Shown in pieces: positions 17,225 to 25,274 of a DNA stretch of 64,000 bases. The position numbers and the translations under genes were made by a program. Below the pieces are notes generated by a model. The model saw only the letters and a program-made list of their open reading frames with translations. It ran no database searches and had not been told where the DNA came from. The stretch covers positions 2,356,001-2,420,000 of the forward strand of contig NZ_CP087184.1 in assembly GCF_024749045.1 (NCBI RefSeq). Direction: 5' to 3'. This DNA comes from Pseudomonas sp. B21-028. Lineage in GTDB: Bacteria; Pseudomonadota; Gammaproteobacteria; Pseudomonadales; Pseudomonadaceae. Each line of letters begins with the position of its first letter. Position 1 is the first letter of the stretch.

Positions 17225-18535
17225 ATGTTCAATTTCCTTGTTACTTCTTTAGACGGCGCCTGGGATTACCCCGGCTACGAATACGATAGAAGCCGCTTCC
17301 TCGAGTACACAAGCGATGACATTGCTGCGAGCTTTCAGGAGCTAAAGGAACCGCAGTTAAAGGCCCTGATGGAATTACCATGCCTGTTCGCCTATGAAGG
17401 TACCCAAGAGGCCATGCGTGTTGGCCGACTGAAGGTAAAATTGCGCAACGGTGGGCGATCGCTTTATGTCGAGCCGGTGTTCGATGAGAGCATAGCCCCC
17501 ATAGATTTCGAGCTGATTAAACCCCTGCAACCTGCTCTGGATATTCGCGACTGGGAGATCAATCGTACCCACTGGGCTATCAAGGACGAGGATCTCTTTG
17601 AGGTCTTAAGGCGGGCAAACCTCGCTCCAGCCCATGCAGAAAGCTCAAAGGTCGTCAAAGCTGACCTCCCGCCTGCGTCGTCCCCCGAAGTCCAGGCAAA
17701 CAGCGTTGGTGCATTTATTGAACACGTTTTCCGTCTTAACCATGGCGGAAGAGAGGTGTTCTATCGAGGTCATTCTAATAGTAAGAAATATCGGCTTGAG
17801 CCTTCGATTTTTCGAAAAGACGAGCGTGGAAATTTTATTTACCGAGATGCGGAAGACCGGATGTATAGGGAGCTACTAGTTTCCAACTCTGTGGACTTCG
17901 GTGGTGATATCTACACTCTTGATCGTCTCGTCCGGATGCAGCATTACTCTCTGCCGTCCAGACTGCTCGACATCACGTCCAACCCGTTGATCGGTTTATA
18001 TTTTGCCTGTAAGAGCCACCTTGACCAAGATGGGGAAGTCATCGTGTTCTCCATGGATCGAGATCAGATCAAGTATTTTGATTCAGATACTGCCAGCTGT
18101 ATTGCGAACCTAACTCGAGTTTCGAAGGGCTCGAAGGACACCATAGATTTTAGCACTAATGATATCCGTAAGTTTAACAAGCAGAAACCAATCAAACAAT
18201 TGTTGCATTTTATTAAAGAAGAGAAGCCTTTCTTTGAAGGACGGCTGGAACCCCGTCATCTGCGATCCGTTATATGCGTTAAAGGTAAGCACACCAATAG
18301 CCGCATCGCGTTTCAGTCCGGTGCATTCTTGCTTTTCGGAGATGAGGCTATTCTGGACGAGGGCGGGACACCTGACATTACGGTCAATCGCATCGCCGTG
18401 ACGAACAAACAGAAGGTGCTTCAGGAGCTAGATCAACTGAACATCAACGAGAGTACTGTGTTCCCCTATATTGAAAACTCAGCTAAGTACATCGCACAAA
18501 AATTTGCGTTTCGGGAAGCTGATCTGTTGCCGTAG
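17225..18535 (+). CDS. FRG-domain protein
   Basis: Residues about 160-340 form an FRG domain: EVFYRGHSNSKKYRLEPSIFR (FYRG at 179-182), then RMYRELLVSNS and MQHYSLPSRLLDITSNPLIGLYFA, the two most conserved blocks of the family. The N-terminal 140 residues are of unknown fold. FRG proteins often lie in phage-defence and mobile-element loci; a nucleotide-modifying or ADP-ribosyl-like activity has been suggested from fold comparison but is not proven. It is divergent from the Lamassu-type operon and AT-rich, so it is probably part of the same cargo island, possibly a second stand-alone defence gene. Confidence 0.8.
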   Translation: MFNFLVTSLDGAWDYPGYEYDRSRFLEYTSDDIAASFQELKEPQLKALMELPCLFAYEGTQEAMRVGRLKVKLRNGGRSLYVEPVFDESIAPIDFELIKPLQPALDIRDWEINRTHWAIKDEDLFEVLRRANLAPAHAESSKVVKADLPPASSPEVQANSVGAFIEHVFRLNHGGREVFYRGHSNSKKYRLEPSIFRKDERGNFIYRDAEDRMYRELLVSNSVDFGGDIYTLDRLVRMQHYSLPSRLLDITSNPLIGLYFACKSHLDQDGEVIVFSMDRDQIKYFDSDTASCIANLTRVSKGSKDTIDFSTNDIRKFNKQKPIKQLLHFIKEEKPFFEGRLEPRHLRSVICVKGKHTNSRIAFQSGAFLLFGDEAILDEGGTPDITVNRIAVTNKQKVLQELDQLNINESTVFPYIENSAKYIAQKFAFREADLLP

Positions 18536-18866
18536 TATATCTTCTGTCAATCCATGCTAAATATTGAATGCTGGATCTGCCTCGATCCGTTACTTGCACG
18601 ATACCATCGCAAACTAGTGATTTGGGGGAGGTCTAGCCCTGCTAATCCAATTGCGGTGGAGCTCATGGGACGTTGTCAGCCTTTGAGATCTGATCGTCTA
18701 TTTCTGACTGATTGGTGCCTGTCGCGAAGGAATTTTTTCGACCCAGGGGTGCCGTTGACGAACAGAAGGACAGCGCCTCAGGATGGATAATGAAGCGGTA
18801 AAGCAGCGAATGTAAACTTCAGAGTCATCTCTGCATTTCGATTCCCACCAAGGGGGCCGTTGAAAT
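18536..18866. other. Gap without genes before the relaxase 3' end
   Basis: 330 bp in which no supported gene, repeat or terminator was seen. It marks the border between the cargo island and the conserved ICE core. Confidence 0.5.
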
Positions 18867-20594
18867 TTAATTTTTTTCGATTCTAAGAAAAGGATTATCA
18901 AGTGGCGTCAATTCAAAAAATAGCTTCGGATCCTCAATCAAGTAGCCCTTCAAGGTTGTTTTCTTCCTAGGGCCTTGCACTTGGCATGTCCAGATATTCA
19001 GACCGTTGTCTCGCTTCCGGTGAATCTTCAGCTTCTCGAACTGCTTCTGCACCCATCGCCATTCCTCACCTGCGGAATCGGCCCCTAGTGAGATGCCCGG
19101 AAACTCCTGAACGTAGCGCTGAAAAAGGCCGGGCGTGACCAGAAATACAGTACCGCTCACCGTATGGATTTTGGCCTTGCTGTCATTGATGATCAGCTTG
19201 TGACTCAGGATGCCTTCCTTGACCCACTTCAGGAATTCCTGGCCTGGGTTATCCAATTGAAGCGTTGAAGTCTCGCCAGCATTTTCTGACGGTGCGTCAC
19301 CGGCCTCAGGCTCTTCCAACTCGAACATGTCCAGCAGCGTGCCGAGGTAATCGGCCTCCTCGAGCGCCATGAGATCCGGCTGCGGTTGGCTTTGAGCTGA
19401 TCCTGCACTGACTGTCTCGGGCGCAGGTGTTGGTATCTGGGTGTCAGTTGAGTGGTCATGGGCTGCAATGCTCACTGTTCCGCTGAAAGCCTCGGGCCGG
19501 TCTTTGTTCCCCCAAATCAACGCCGGTTGAAGGCGCAGAAAAGTGAAACTCTGCTGCCAGGTTCCCTGTGTCACAAGCGCGGTCCAGATGGCTTTACCTT
19601 CCGGCGTGGACTCAACCAATCCATGTGACTGCAGCTCGTCAAACACCGCGAGATTGGACGAGGGAATGCCTTCAATCGATTGCGACAGCAGATAGGCTCG
19701 CAGCTTGTCCGTGACCGTCTTGCTGACGAGCCAGAGCGCGTCCTGGGTCAGCCATCCCGCGGCACCTGGCTGGTTGAGTTTCAGTTCGTGCTGAACCAGA
19801 TGACGCAGTCCGCTGATCAAGTGATGTTGCAGCGAATGAATCGGTGCTTGCAGCACCTTGCTCGGGTTACCACCGATGTTCTGTGTGGTGGAAACGCGGT
19901 CGGCCTGCATCACCAACTCACCGAGCACGCCGGCACGTTCGTACTGGCCCGCCAGGACATAAAGCAGATTGGCCCACAGTGACGGAAATCCACTGAGCCA
20001 ATCGAGGATTGGACGGTCGAGAATTTGGGTGTAGAGCAAGCCTGCGGCGGCACCGTGCAGGTGGTAGTCACGGCCCTTGATGTAACGAAAACGGTAGGGC
20101 TGATCCAGGGCTCCCTGCCAAGGATGCCAAAGATGGCCGTCTTGGCGTTCGACCAGCAGGTCCACTGCGATCTTGCCGATGTCATGCAGCAGTGCACCAT
20201 AGGCGATGCCTGCGGACCAGGCATCGGTCTGGGCGGCTTGATCTTCGGGTGCGGCGCCGGTGGGAAGCAGATACGACTGACGCAACTTCAAACTACAAGC
20301 GACCAGCTCCAACCCATGGTCGAGCATGCCGCCAAGATAAGCATGGTGGTGCGTCTCGCTGGCTGGAAGCTGCTGGACCAGCTCGGCGTAGCGATGGATC
20401 GGATTTAAATAGAGCTGCCTGAACTGCTGATGGGAGAGGGCGGTGTACTGCCAGATGCGATCGAGCAACTGGCGGCGATGCTCGGCTGCTAACAAGCTCT
20501 GGGACGATTCGATGGGCAGGTACCCATCGGCGACGTTTACGGTTGGTGGCGGAGGAGGCTTTTGCCTTTTTTGCCGAAACAGACTGAGCATCAT
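18867..20594 (-). CDS. traI: MobH-family conjugative relaxase (TraI, PFGI-1 class)
   Basis: This relaxase nicks the element at oriT and leads the strand into the recipient. The N-terminal TraI_2 domain holds the HD-like metal centre: HHHAYLGGMLDHGLEL and GALLHDIGKIAVD, both diagnostic of MobH. The C-terminal part (about 450-575) is the DUF1528 region (LSHKLIINDSKAKIHTVSGTVFLVTPGLFQRY). The start at 20594 is chosen because GGGAGG lies five bases upstream of two consecutive ATGs. Length 575 is near the usual 600-650. It stands apart from the transfer cluster, next to cargo, as in other members of this ICE family. Confidence 0.9.
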   Translation of the reverse strand: MMLSLFRQKRQKPPPPPTVNVADGYLPIESSQSLLAAEHRRQLLDRIWQYTALSHQQFRQLYLNPIHRYAELVQQLPASETHHHAYLGGMLDHGLELVACSLKLRQSYLLPTGAAPEDQAAQTDAWSAGIAYGALLHDIGKIAVDLLVERQDGHLWHPWQGALDQPYRFRYIKGRDYHLHGAAAGLLYTQILDRPILDWLSGFPSLWANLLYVLAGQYERAGVLGELVMQADRVSTTQNIGGNPSKVLQAPIHSLQHHLISGLRHLVQHELKLNQPGAAGWLTQDALWLVSKTVTDKLRAYLLSQSIEGIPSSNLAVFDELQSHGLVESTPEGKAIWTALVTQGTWQQSFTFLRLQPALIWGNKDRPEAFSGTVSIAAHDHSTDTQIPTPAPETVSAGSAQSQPQPDLMALEEADYLGTLLDMFELEEPEAGDAPSENAGETSTLQLDNPGQEFLKWVKEGILSHKLIINDSKAKIHTVSGTVFLVTPGLFQRYVQEFPGISLGADSAGEEWRWVQKQFEKLKIHRKRDNGLNIWTCQVQGPRKKTTLKGYLIEDPKLFFELTPLDNPFLRIEKN

Positions 20595-20822
20595 GGTCCT
20601 CCCGGGAACTGGCAAAGTCAGTTGCCTTTTAGCCTTTTCGGATAGGGCTCTTACCCTTGACTCCCCATTCCCTTCCAACCCTTACCGGTCCTTTTGACGC
20701 GGTTCCCTTTGTGCGGCAATTGGAATATCGATTTGTCCTGGTGCCGTTTTGTTGGATGCGCATGCTGGTACGAAAAAGGAAAGTGTCGGTACACTGCGGT
20801 GCGAATTTTATTGGGTCTTGCC

Positions 20823-21017
20823 ATGAACCTCACTGACGCCACGCTCGTGCTGCTGCTCGCGGCACGTATCCATGGAACAGACGAAGCCGTCAGGGCCTCG
20901 GCGAAAAGCGTGGTCAAGAAGCTTCCGCGCAGCAAGCGTGATCTGATCTACAAGGTGATCGACAGCCGAAGTCCACTCGAGCTGGTGGATTACCTGGCTG
21001 AGAATCTGGATACGTAA
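20823..21017 (+). CDS. Small ICE hypothetical (64 aa)
   Basis: A short helical basic protein (MNLTDATLVLLLAARIHGTDEAV...VVKKLPRSKRDLIYKVID). It is divergent from traI and convergent with ardC. No family is recognised. The start at 20823 follows a run of non-coding-looking codons; there is no strong ribosome site. It is kept because the composition is protein-like and it fits cleanly between neighbours. Confidence 0.5.
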   Translation: MNLTDATLVLLLAARIHGTDEAVRASAKSVVKKLPRSKRDLIYKVIDSRSPLELVDYLAENLDT

Positions 21018-21094
21018 CGGTGTACTGCGGTTACGGGATTACCTCATGTTCTTTGCGTCAGAGCTCCGCAGTGTGGGGATTTTTCTGGGCACAG

Positions 21095-21121
21095 AAAAAG
21101 GGTCCAACTCGTGTTGGACCC
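21095..21121 (-). terminator. Terminator of the ardC operon
   Basis: A perfect 9-bp stem GGGTCCAAC/GTTGGACCC with loop of four, followed on the minus strand by TTTTTCT. It lies 30 bp after the ardC stop codon. Confidence 0.85.
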
Positions 21122-21151
21122 TGTGAAGCGATTGCAGCAGTGAGGTAACGA

Positions 21152-22114
21152 TCAAGCTCCATCGTTCATGCATCGCGAATTATCCATTACCGTCTGCTTC
21201 TGTTGCTGCTCCAGGTCGAGCACATACTCCGAGGCGCATCGGGCCTGGCCACTGGCGCGGAAAATCGCGCGGTTGTCAGACTTGAGCAGGCCGAGCCAGG
21301 AGTCGATATAGCCCTCGTGCCGAAGCTCTCCCCGTATACCGGCGTAGGCACATAAAAAAGCGGCGCCCATTTCGGCGATCAATTCTTCAAATGCATAGCC
21401 TGGCGAGCCAAATGGACACGGAGAGGTCACGCCTTCGCGCTGCAATCGAGAGCGGTGTCCGGTCCAGTGCGTCAGCTCGTGAAGTGCAGTGGCGTAGTAT
21501 CCACCTTGATCGTTGAATTGCGATTTTGTCGGCAGTTGGATGAGATCCCTGATCGGGTGGTAAAAGGCTTCGTCGGCAAATCGATGAATGATATTCGCGC
21601 CCGAACTTAGCAACAGGCTTTCGGCAGTACTGTTGGGGAAGAAGGGATCGCTCGATTCCGTATCGAGCACCGTTTCGTTGAGCGTTTCGAGCCCCTCCGT
21701 TTGCTCGATGTTGAACAGAAAATGCGTCCTGAGAATCCCGAAATGAGCAACCTTGGGTTGACCGTTTTCATCGAGTACGGGTTGGCCTGATTCGGTCTGT
21801 TCCTCGCGTTCCATCGGTTTGTAGAGCACTGCCAGGGTGCTGTGCTCACCCTTCCGGATGTGCCCGCCGGCTTTTTTGGCTTGGTTGAAGGTTAGCCAAC
21901 GATCTTGAGTGAACCCCTGCAATCGGGCCTCGGCCCAGAGCAACGGTAAATTGATGCCCGAATAGGGACGCTGCGTGATGGCGTTGATGGGATAGGGCTG
22001 ATGATGAGCGACGGCAGTTGAGCCATTTGAGGACCAGGGTTTGATCCAGGGCGCTACGCCTTGGTCTAACGCGGTAACGATCTTGTCTGTCACGTCTTGG
22101 TAGATATTGCGCAT
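21152..22114 (-). CDS. ardC: ArdC-like antirestriction protein (DUF1738 + zincin)
   Basis: ArdC-type proteins protect incoming single-stranded DNA from restriction in the recipient. The N-terminal ssDNA-binding DUF1738 domain begins IYQDVTDKIVTALDQGVAPW and includes NAITQRPYSGINLPLLW and HIRKGEHSTLAVLYKP. The C-terminal zincin-like part has HELTHWTGHRSRL (metal HExxH-like motif HELTH) and the downstream acidic YAFEELIAEMGAAFLC. The start at 22114 has GAGGGAAA upstream; a longer frame lacks support. Length 320 fits. It is second in a two-gene operon led by a structured RNA. A GGGG/CCCC hairpin sits 30 nt before its start. Confidence 0.9.
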   Translation of the reverse strand: MRNIYQDVTDKIVTALDQGVAPWIKPWSSNGSTAVAHHQPYPINAITQRPYSGINLPLLWAEARLQGFTQDRWLTFNQAKKAGGHIRKGEHSTLAVLYKPMEREEQTESGQPVLDENGQPKVAHFGILRTHFLFNIEQTEGLETLNETVLDTESSDPFFPNSTAESLLLSSGANIIHRFADEAFYHPIRDLIQLPTKSQFNDQGGYYATALHELTHWTGHRSRLQREGVTSPCPFGSPGYAFEELIAEMGAAFLCAYAGIRGELRHEGYIDSWLGLLKSDNRAIFRASGQARCASEYVLDLEQQQKQTVMDNSRCMNDGA

Positions 22115-22143
22115 GGCATTTCCCTCGAAAAACCGGAGGAACG

Positions 22144-22169
22144 CCTTGCCCGTCGGGGAGGGTTCCCCG
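22144..22169 (-). promoter_or_regulatory. G4/C4 leader hairpin 30 nt upstream of ardC
   Basis: On the minus strand CGGGG-AACCC-TCCCC-GA-CGGG-CAAGG. The layout (GGGG, 5-7 nt, CCCC, then another GGG) and the distance to the start codon match three other genes of the radC-RNA operons (22604-22632, 44523-44548, 45539-45565). A translational control role is inferred. Confidence 0.45.
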
Positions 22170-22244
22170 GTGGGTATTGATTGGATTGGTGCAGGACTGC
22201 GTATAGCCTGAGTTGGATCAGTGGCCGGGTATGGCCGTTTGCGT

Positions 22245-22574
22245 TTAGCGTTGCGGCTCTTCCGCAAGCGCTATCAGTAAGGCGTTAGGCTGGTCTGATG
22301 CCTGAAGCAGGCTGAGGCTCAGTCGCAGCAATGGTTCATGTTCTGCATTGCTCGCTGAGACGAACTTGACGACCTCAAACGCCACGTAGGGTGCGGTTGG
22401 ATCGGCCAGGTGAGCTTTGAAGGCTGCGCGTACGATGTTGCTCAGCCTATCGAGCTGCAGCTTTTCAGGATGACTTGAACCATCGAGCAATACTGCGTGT
22501 TGCCACGCGTCTGGAGTGAACACAACGGGCAAGCGCAGAGTGTTCAGTGCTTCGCTTGTGAGTGAGTCGGACAT
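22245..22574 (-). CDS. ICE hypothetical protein upstream of ardC (109 aa)
   Basis: The start at 22574 has GGAGG seven bases upstream, and the gene is the first in the ardC operon. The protein (MSDSLTSEALNTLRLPVVFTPDAW...) is small and soluble with a C-terminal helical part (EPLLRLSLSLLQASDQPNALLIALAEE). No domain is recognised. Its operon partner and the RNA leader suggest early expression in a new host, perhaps in antirestriction. Confidence 0.65.
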   Translation of the reverse strand: MSDSLTSEALNTLRLPVVFTPDAWQHAVLLDGSSHPEKLQLDRLSNIVRAAFKAHLADPTAPYVAFEVVKFVSASNAEHEPLLRLSLSLLQASDQPNALLIALAEEPQR

Positions 22575-22603
22575 GGTGTGCCTCCGTTTATAGCGCGAAG
22601 AAA

Positions 22604-22632
22604 CCTGCCCCATAGGGGAAAGAATTTCCCCG
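22604..22632 (-). promoter_or_regulatory. G4/C4 leader hairpin 30 nt upstream of the first ardC-operon gene
   Basis: Minus strand CGGGG-AAATTCTT-TCCCC-TAT-GGGG-CAGG. Same pattern and spacing as the element before ardC, radC and the DUF3577 gene. Confidence 0.45.
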
Positions 22633-22684
22633 CGGTGGTTGAAGAAAAACAAGATGGGTTAGGACGAGCCGAGCTCGAAAGACG

Positions 22685-22832
22685 CTTGGGGAGCAGTAGG
22701 CGTTCATCACCGTGAAGCGTGACCGTGCGAGCCACCGAACGCTAATCGCACTTGGGGCGAACCATCACCGGAGTGACGTAGCTTTGAAGGCTCTGGCTAC
22801 CTGGGAAGGTGCTGTTGATAACAGCGATCCGT
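22685..22832 (-). ncRNA. Structured 5' leader RNA, copy 1 (probable radC motif)
   Basis: This 148-nt stretch is closely related to 45689-45836. Shared blocks on the plus strand include CGTGCGAGCC, ATCGCACTTGGG, CGTAGC and GCTACCTGGG. Stems are kept by paired changes: TCAC-CGGA-GTGA here against CCACG-AAG-CGTGG there, and TCAC...GTGA against ACCGC-TGAA-GCGGT. It starts just after a -10 box and precedes an antirestriction operon. The radC RNA motif is known upstream of radC, antirestriction and integrase-type genes, so this is the likely identity; covariance search would settle it. Confidence 0.6.
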
Positions 22833-22838
22833 ACCCTC

Positions 22839-22867
22839 TATGTAGCTGGATGATGTGGATGGGTCAA
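22839..22867 (-). promoter_or_regulatory. Sigma70 promoter of leader RNA copy 1
   Basis: Minus strand TTGACC, 17 bp, TACATA, placed exactly as the promoter of copy 2 relative to the conserved RNA. Predicted start is near 22832. Confidence 0.65.
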
Positions 22868-23023
22868 CGGCCATACAGGCGCGGATGCACAAGCTGCGTC
22901 TTCTGTCTTCCAGTGAAGAGTTTTTCGACCGAGCAAGCTGATAAACGGTTAAGCAAGGGCGGTTTTCAGTAGTAGTCTGTAGTCTCGATTACCACAGAAA
23001 CACGCTCAGAGGAGGGCGCAATC

Positions 23024-23422
23024 ATGCCGGCTCAGCAGCCACTTCAAATCTCCCGCACACACCGCTGGGCATATGCATGCGGTATGTGCGCAAAACGTGG
23101 TTATCGCAAGTTAAAAGGGTTTGAGTCCCGCGTAGTTAAACGTGCGGTGGCGACAGGCATACCTGCAGGTGGGCTATTGGTTCGTGGGGGCTTTCTGGTT
23201 ACGAAGCTGGCATTGCTCCTTGGGTTGCTCTTTATCGGTTTCTGGTTGGTCGCTTCTGTGGTGACGATGATCGCTGTGATTGGACTTCTGGTGTCCAAGA
23301 CTACCATTGATGCGGATATTAAAGAGGCGGCACCCGGGCCAGACTACCTTGGTGCCGACCTCTACATCGGTGACTTCGACGACAACGGGCATTACATCGG
23401 CGACAGCAAATCATCTAATTGA
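23024..23422 (+). CDS. DUF3742-family ICE membrane protein
   Basis: The 132-residue protein has a basic N-terminus (HRWAYACGMCAKRGYRKLKGFE), one or two membrane segments around residues 62-92 (LALLLGLLFIGFWLVASVVTMIAVIGLLV) and an acidic C-terminus (YLGADLYIGDFDDNGHYIGD). This layout matches DUF3742, found beside TraG-N genes in this ICE family. GGAGG lies about nine bases upstream. It converges with and overlaps the TraG-N gene by 12 bp. Function is unknown; the envelope location is inferred. Confidence 0.75.
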   Translation: MPAQQPLQISRTHRWAYACGMCAKRGYRKLKGFESRVVKRAVATGIPAGGLLVRGGFLVTKLALLLGLLFIGFWLVASVVTMIAVIGLLVSKTTIDADIKEAAPGPDYLGADLYIGDFDDNGHYIGDSKSSN

Positions 23423-24952
23423 GCGGCTAGCCGCCCCCACTATTTGATCCGTACCTTTGCTTGCTGAATCACTTGCTGCTTTGCTGCCGTTCGCCAACAT
23501 GCCTTGAATCCCGTTTCCTATTGCATATCCTGTCCAGCTCATAGCTCCAAGGAACAGCATAGGCAGTACGATGAACATTGCCCCCATCACATACTCAATC
23601 ACCTGCGCCGTGACCGTTCCATCCATAAATCCGGATGTCGGCAGCGACAATAGCACCTGATTGGAAATCGACACTTGGTTGTACAAAGTGTCGAGCATGC
23701 TGGAGTCAACCCAACGGGCCAACTCCCACCAGAACGTCAGCATATGCAGCGTGAACAGCGCGAACGTCACCGTCATGACGGTCTTTAGCTGATAGGTACT
23801 CACGAGTAGGATTAGCGGCAAGCTGATGATGACACCCATGATCAGGAAAGCCTGCACCATCGGCAGAGCGGCGCGTAGCGCGTTCATCGCCGGGAAGTTG
23901 CTGAAGGAGCCGAGGGCCAGCCCAGTGTTGGTCGCCAGATTATTGAGCCCCTGATTGATCGACCCACCGCGAGCACTGGAGCCGTAGTCCTGATACACCT
24001 GTCCGGGCGACATGGACATCGATTGTTGGCGCGGGCTGACCAGTTCGCGCAGGGTGGCATCCTCAATCTCGTTACTCGAACGGCCAGTCAACCAACCTTT
24101 TAGCTGAGTCAGCAGCGAAGGATCGACTTGCTCGATCAAGCGCTCGCGCAACCCGACACCGTTGTCACTCCACCACTGTCTGCAAGTGGGGTAGCCCGCG
24201 CCATTCTCCAACCGTGGCAAGGAAGTATCTCGGGTTTCCTCATAGGGCCAACTGACTCGCGGTGTCCGTGAGCGATCAGTGTCGTAGTAGCCCGGAGTGT
24301 CTAGAAAATAGCTTGAGCCGATCCAGGACGCATCATGACTTTGTGCCTTGTCCAGCTGCGGACGATTGGTGAACAGCCGAGAGCGGGAATAGCCGTAGCA
24401 GTCGCGAGTAAAATCGGCGACTTCCTGTAGCAACACTTGGTTATCAATGCGAGAACTGTCGATCTCCATGCGCATCTGTCGGATGTCCGGTGCGCAGGGA
24501 ATGGAGGCGGTGGCCGCTGCAGTCACTCCTTTACTCAAGGCGTGCACCAGAAACCACCAGATTGGCACGTTGGCAGAGCGCTCTCCGATGGTGTTGAAAG
24601 TGGTACCCCAGGCGGTTTCCGCTGGCTTGGCCACGCTGACACCGCAGCGTTGGCTCGCTGCATCGTCGAACGCCATTGAAGCGAGGTTTAGCGGAAAGAC
24701 CGGCGCGCAGCCGAACAATACGACAATGTAGGCCAGCCAAAGCCGGTTCTCGATTCGAGGTACCGAGAGCAATCCTTTGTTGCCTTCATCAGCGCCTTGC
24801 TGACGGGCCGACAACCACTCTTGCAAGATGATCGCGCCGAAGGGCGCAGCGAATAGTCCAGTATCGGACATGACGTTCCAGATACCGTTGTTGATGATCC
24901 ATGCCAGCAGGGAGAGGTAAAACTCCAAGTAGCTGTTGGTGCTCATGAGCAT
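23411..24952 (-). CDS. TraG N-terminal-domain conjugative transfer protein
   Basis: An inner-membrane mating-pair protein. It starts with a membrane-associated segment (SYLEFYLSLLAWIINNGIWNVMSDTG), has another near 60-85 (LWLAYIVVLFGCAPVFPL), a large periplasmic part with Cys pairs, and C-terminal membrane helices (FLIMGVIISLPLILLVSTY, VTFALFTLHMLTFWWELA, YVMGAMFIVLPMLFLGAMS). This is the TraG_N layout of SXT/PFGI-1 elements, where the protein aids pilus assembly or mating-pair stabilisation. GAGGT precedes the ATG at 24952. It is last in the minus-strand cluster of five genes from 27610. Confidence 0.85.
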   Translation of the reverse strand: MLMSTNSYLEFYLSLLAWIINNGIWNVMSDTGLFAAPFGAIILQEWLSARQQGADEGNKGLLSVPRIENRLWLAYIVVLFGCAPVFPLNLASMAFDDAASQRCGVSVAKPAETAWGTTFNTIGERSANVPIWWFLVHALSKGVTAAATASIPCAPDIRQMRMEIDSSRIDNQVLLQEVADFTRDCYGYSRSRLFTNRPQLDKAQSHDASWIGSSYFLDTPGYYDTDRSRTPRVSWPYEETRDTSLPRLENGAGYPTCRQWWSDNGVGLRERLIEQVDPSLLTQLKGWLTGRSSNEIEDATLRELVSPRQQSMSMSPGQVYQDYGSSARGGSINQGLNNLATNTGLALGSFSNFPAMNALRAALPMVQAFLIMGVIISLPLILLVSTYQLKTVMTVTFALFTLHMLTFWWELARWVDSSMLDTLYNQVSISNQVLLSLPTSGFMDGTVTAQVIEYVMGAMFIVLPMLFLGAMSWTGYAIGNGIQGMLANGSKAASDSASKGTDQIVGAASRSIR

Positions 24953-24962
24953 GGTGGTGACC

Positions 24963-25271
24963 TCACAATCGAGTGAGCTCGACGCAGGTAAAGAGCAAGA
25001 GCCCTAATGTCCCGATGCGTTTCACGCGCAGTCGATCCTGGGGTCGATGTCGGTAGCCCCGAAGCAGATCCCACCAGAGCGCAAAGAGGGCGCCGTAGAG
25101 CAGGGCGCGCCACCACCGCAGATAAGATCGTACGGATTCGATTGCCTGCTGCCATGCCTCGAAACTACCCAGCGCAGTACGGCCGATCCAGGCCACCAGT
25201 GCGGCGGTCAGGATCATCAGCACGGCAATCCCCAGACTGGAAAGCAACGTGAATAGCGGTGAGCGCTTCAT
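24963..25271 (-). CDS. Small ICE membrane protein (102 aa)
   Basis: Two or three hydrophobic segments (LFTLLSSLGIAVLMILTAALVAWIG, ALLYGALFALWWDLL, LGLLLFTCVEL) and a basic loop. It sits between the PFL_4711-family and TraG-N genes with gaps of 3 and 10 bp, as conserved small membrane proteins do in this ICE family. No domain name can be given with certainty. A role in the transfer apparatus is inferred from position. Confidence 0.7.
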   Translation of the reverse strand: MKRSPLFTLLSSLGIAVLMILTAALVAWIGRTALGSFEAWQQAIESVRSYLRWWRALLYGALFALWWDLLRGYRHRPQDRLRVKRIGTLGLLLFTCVELTRL

Positions 25272-25274
25272 GGC

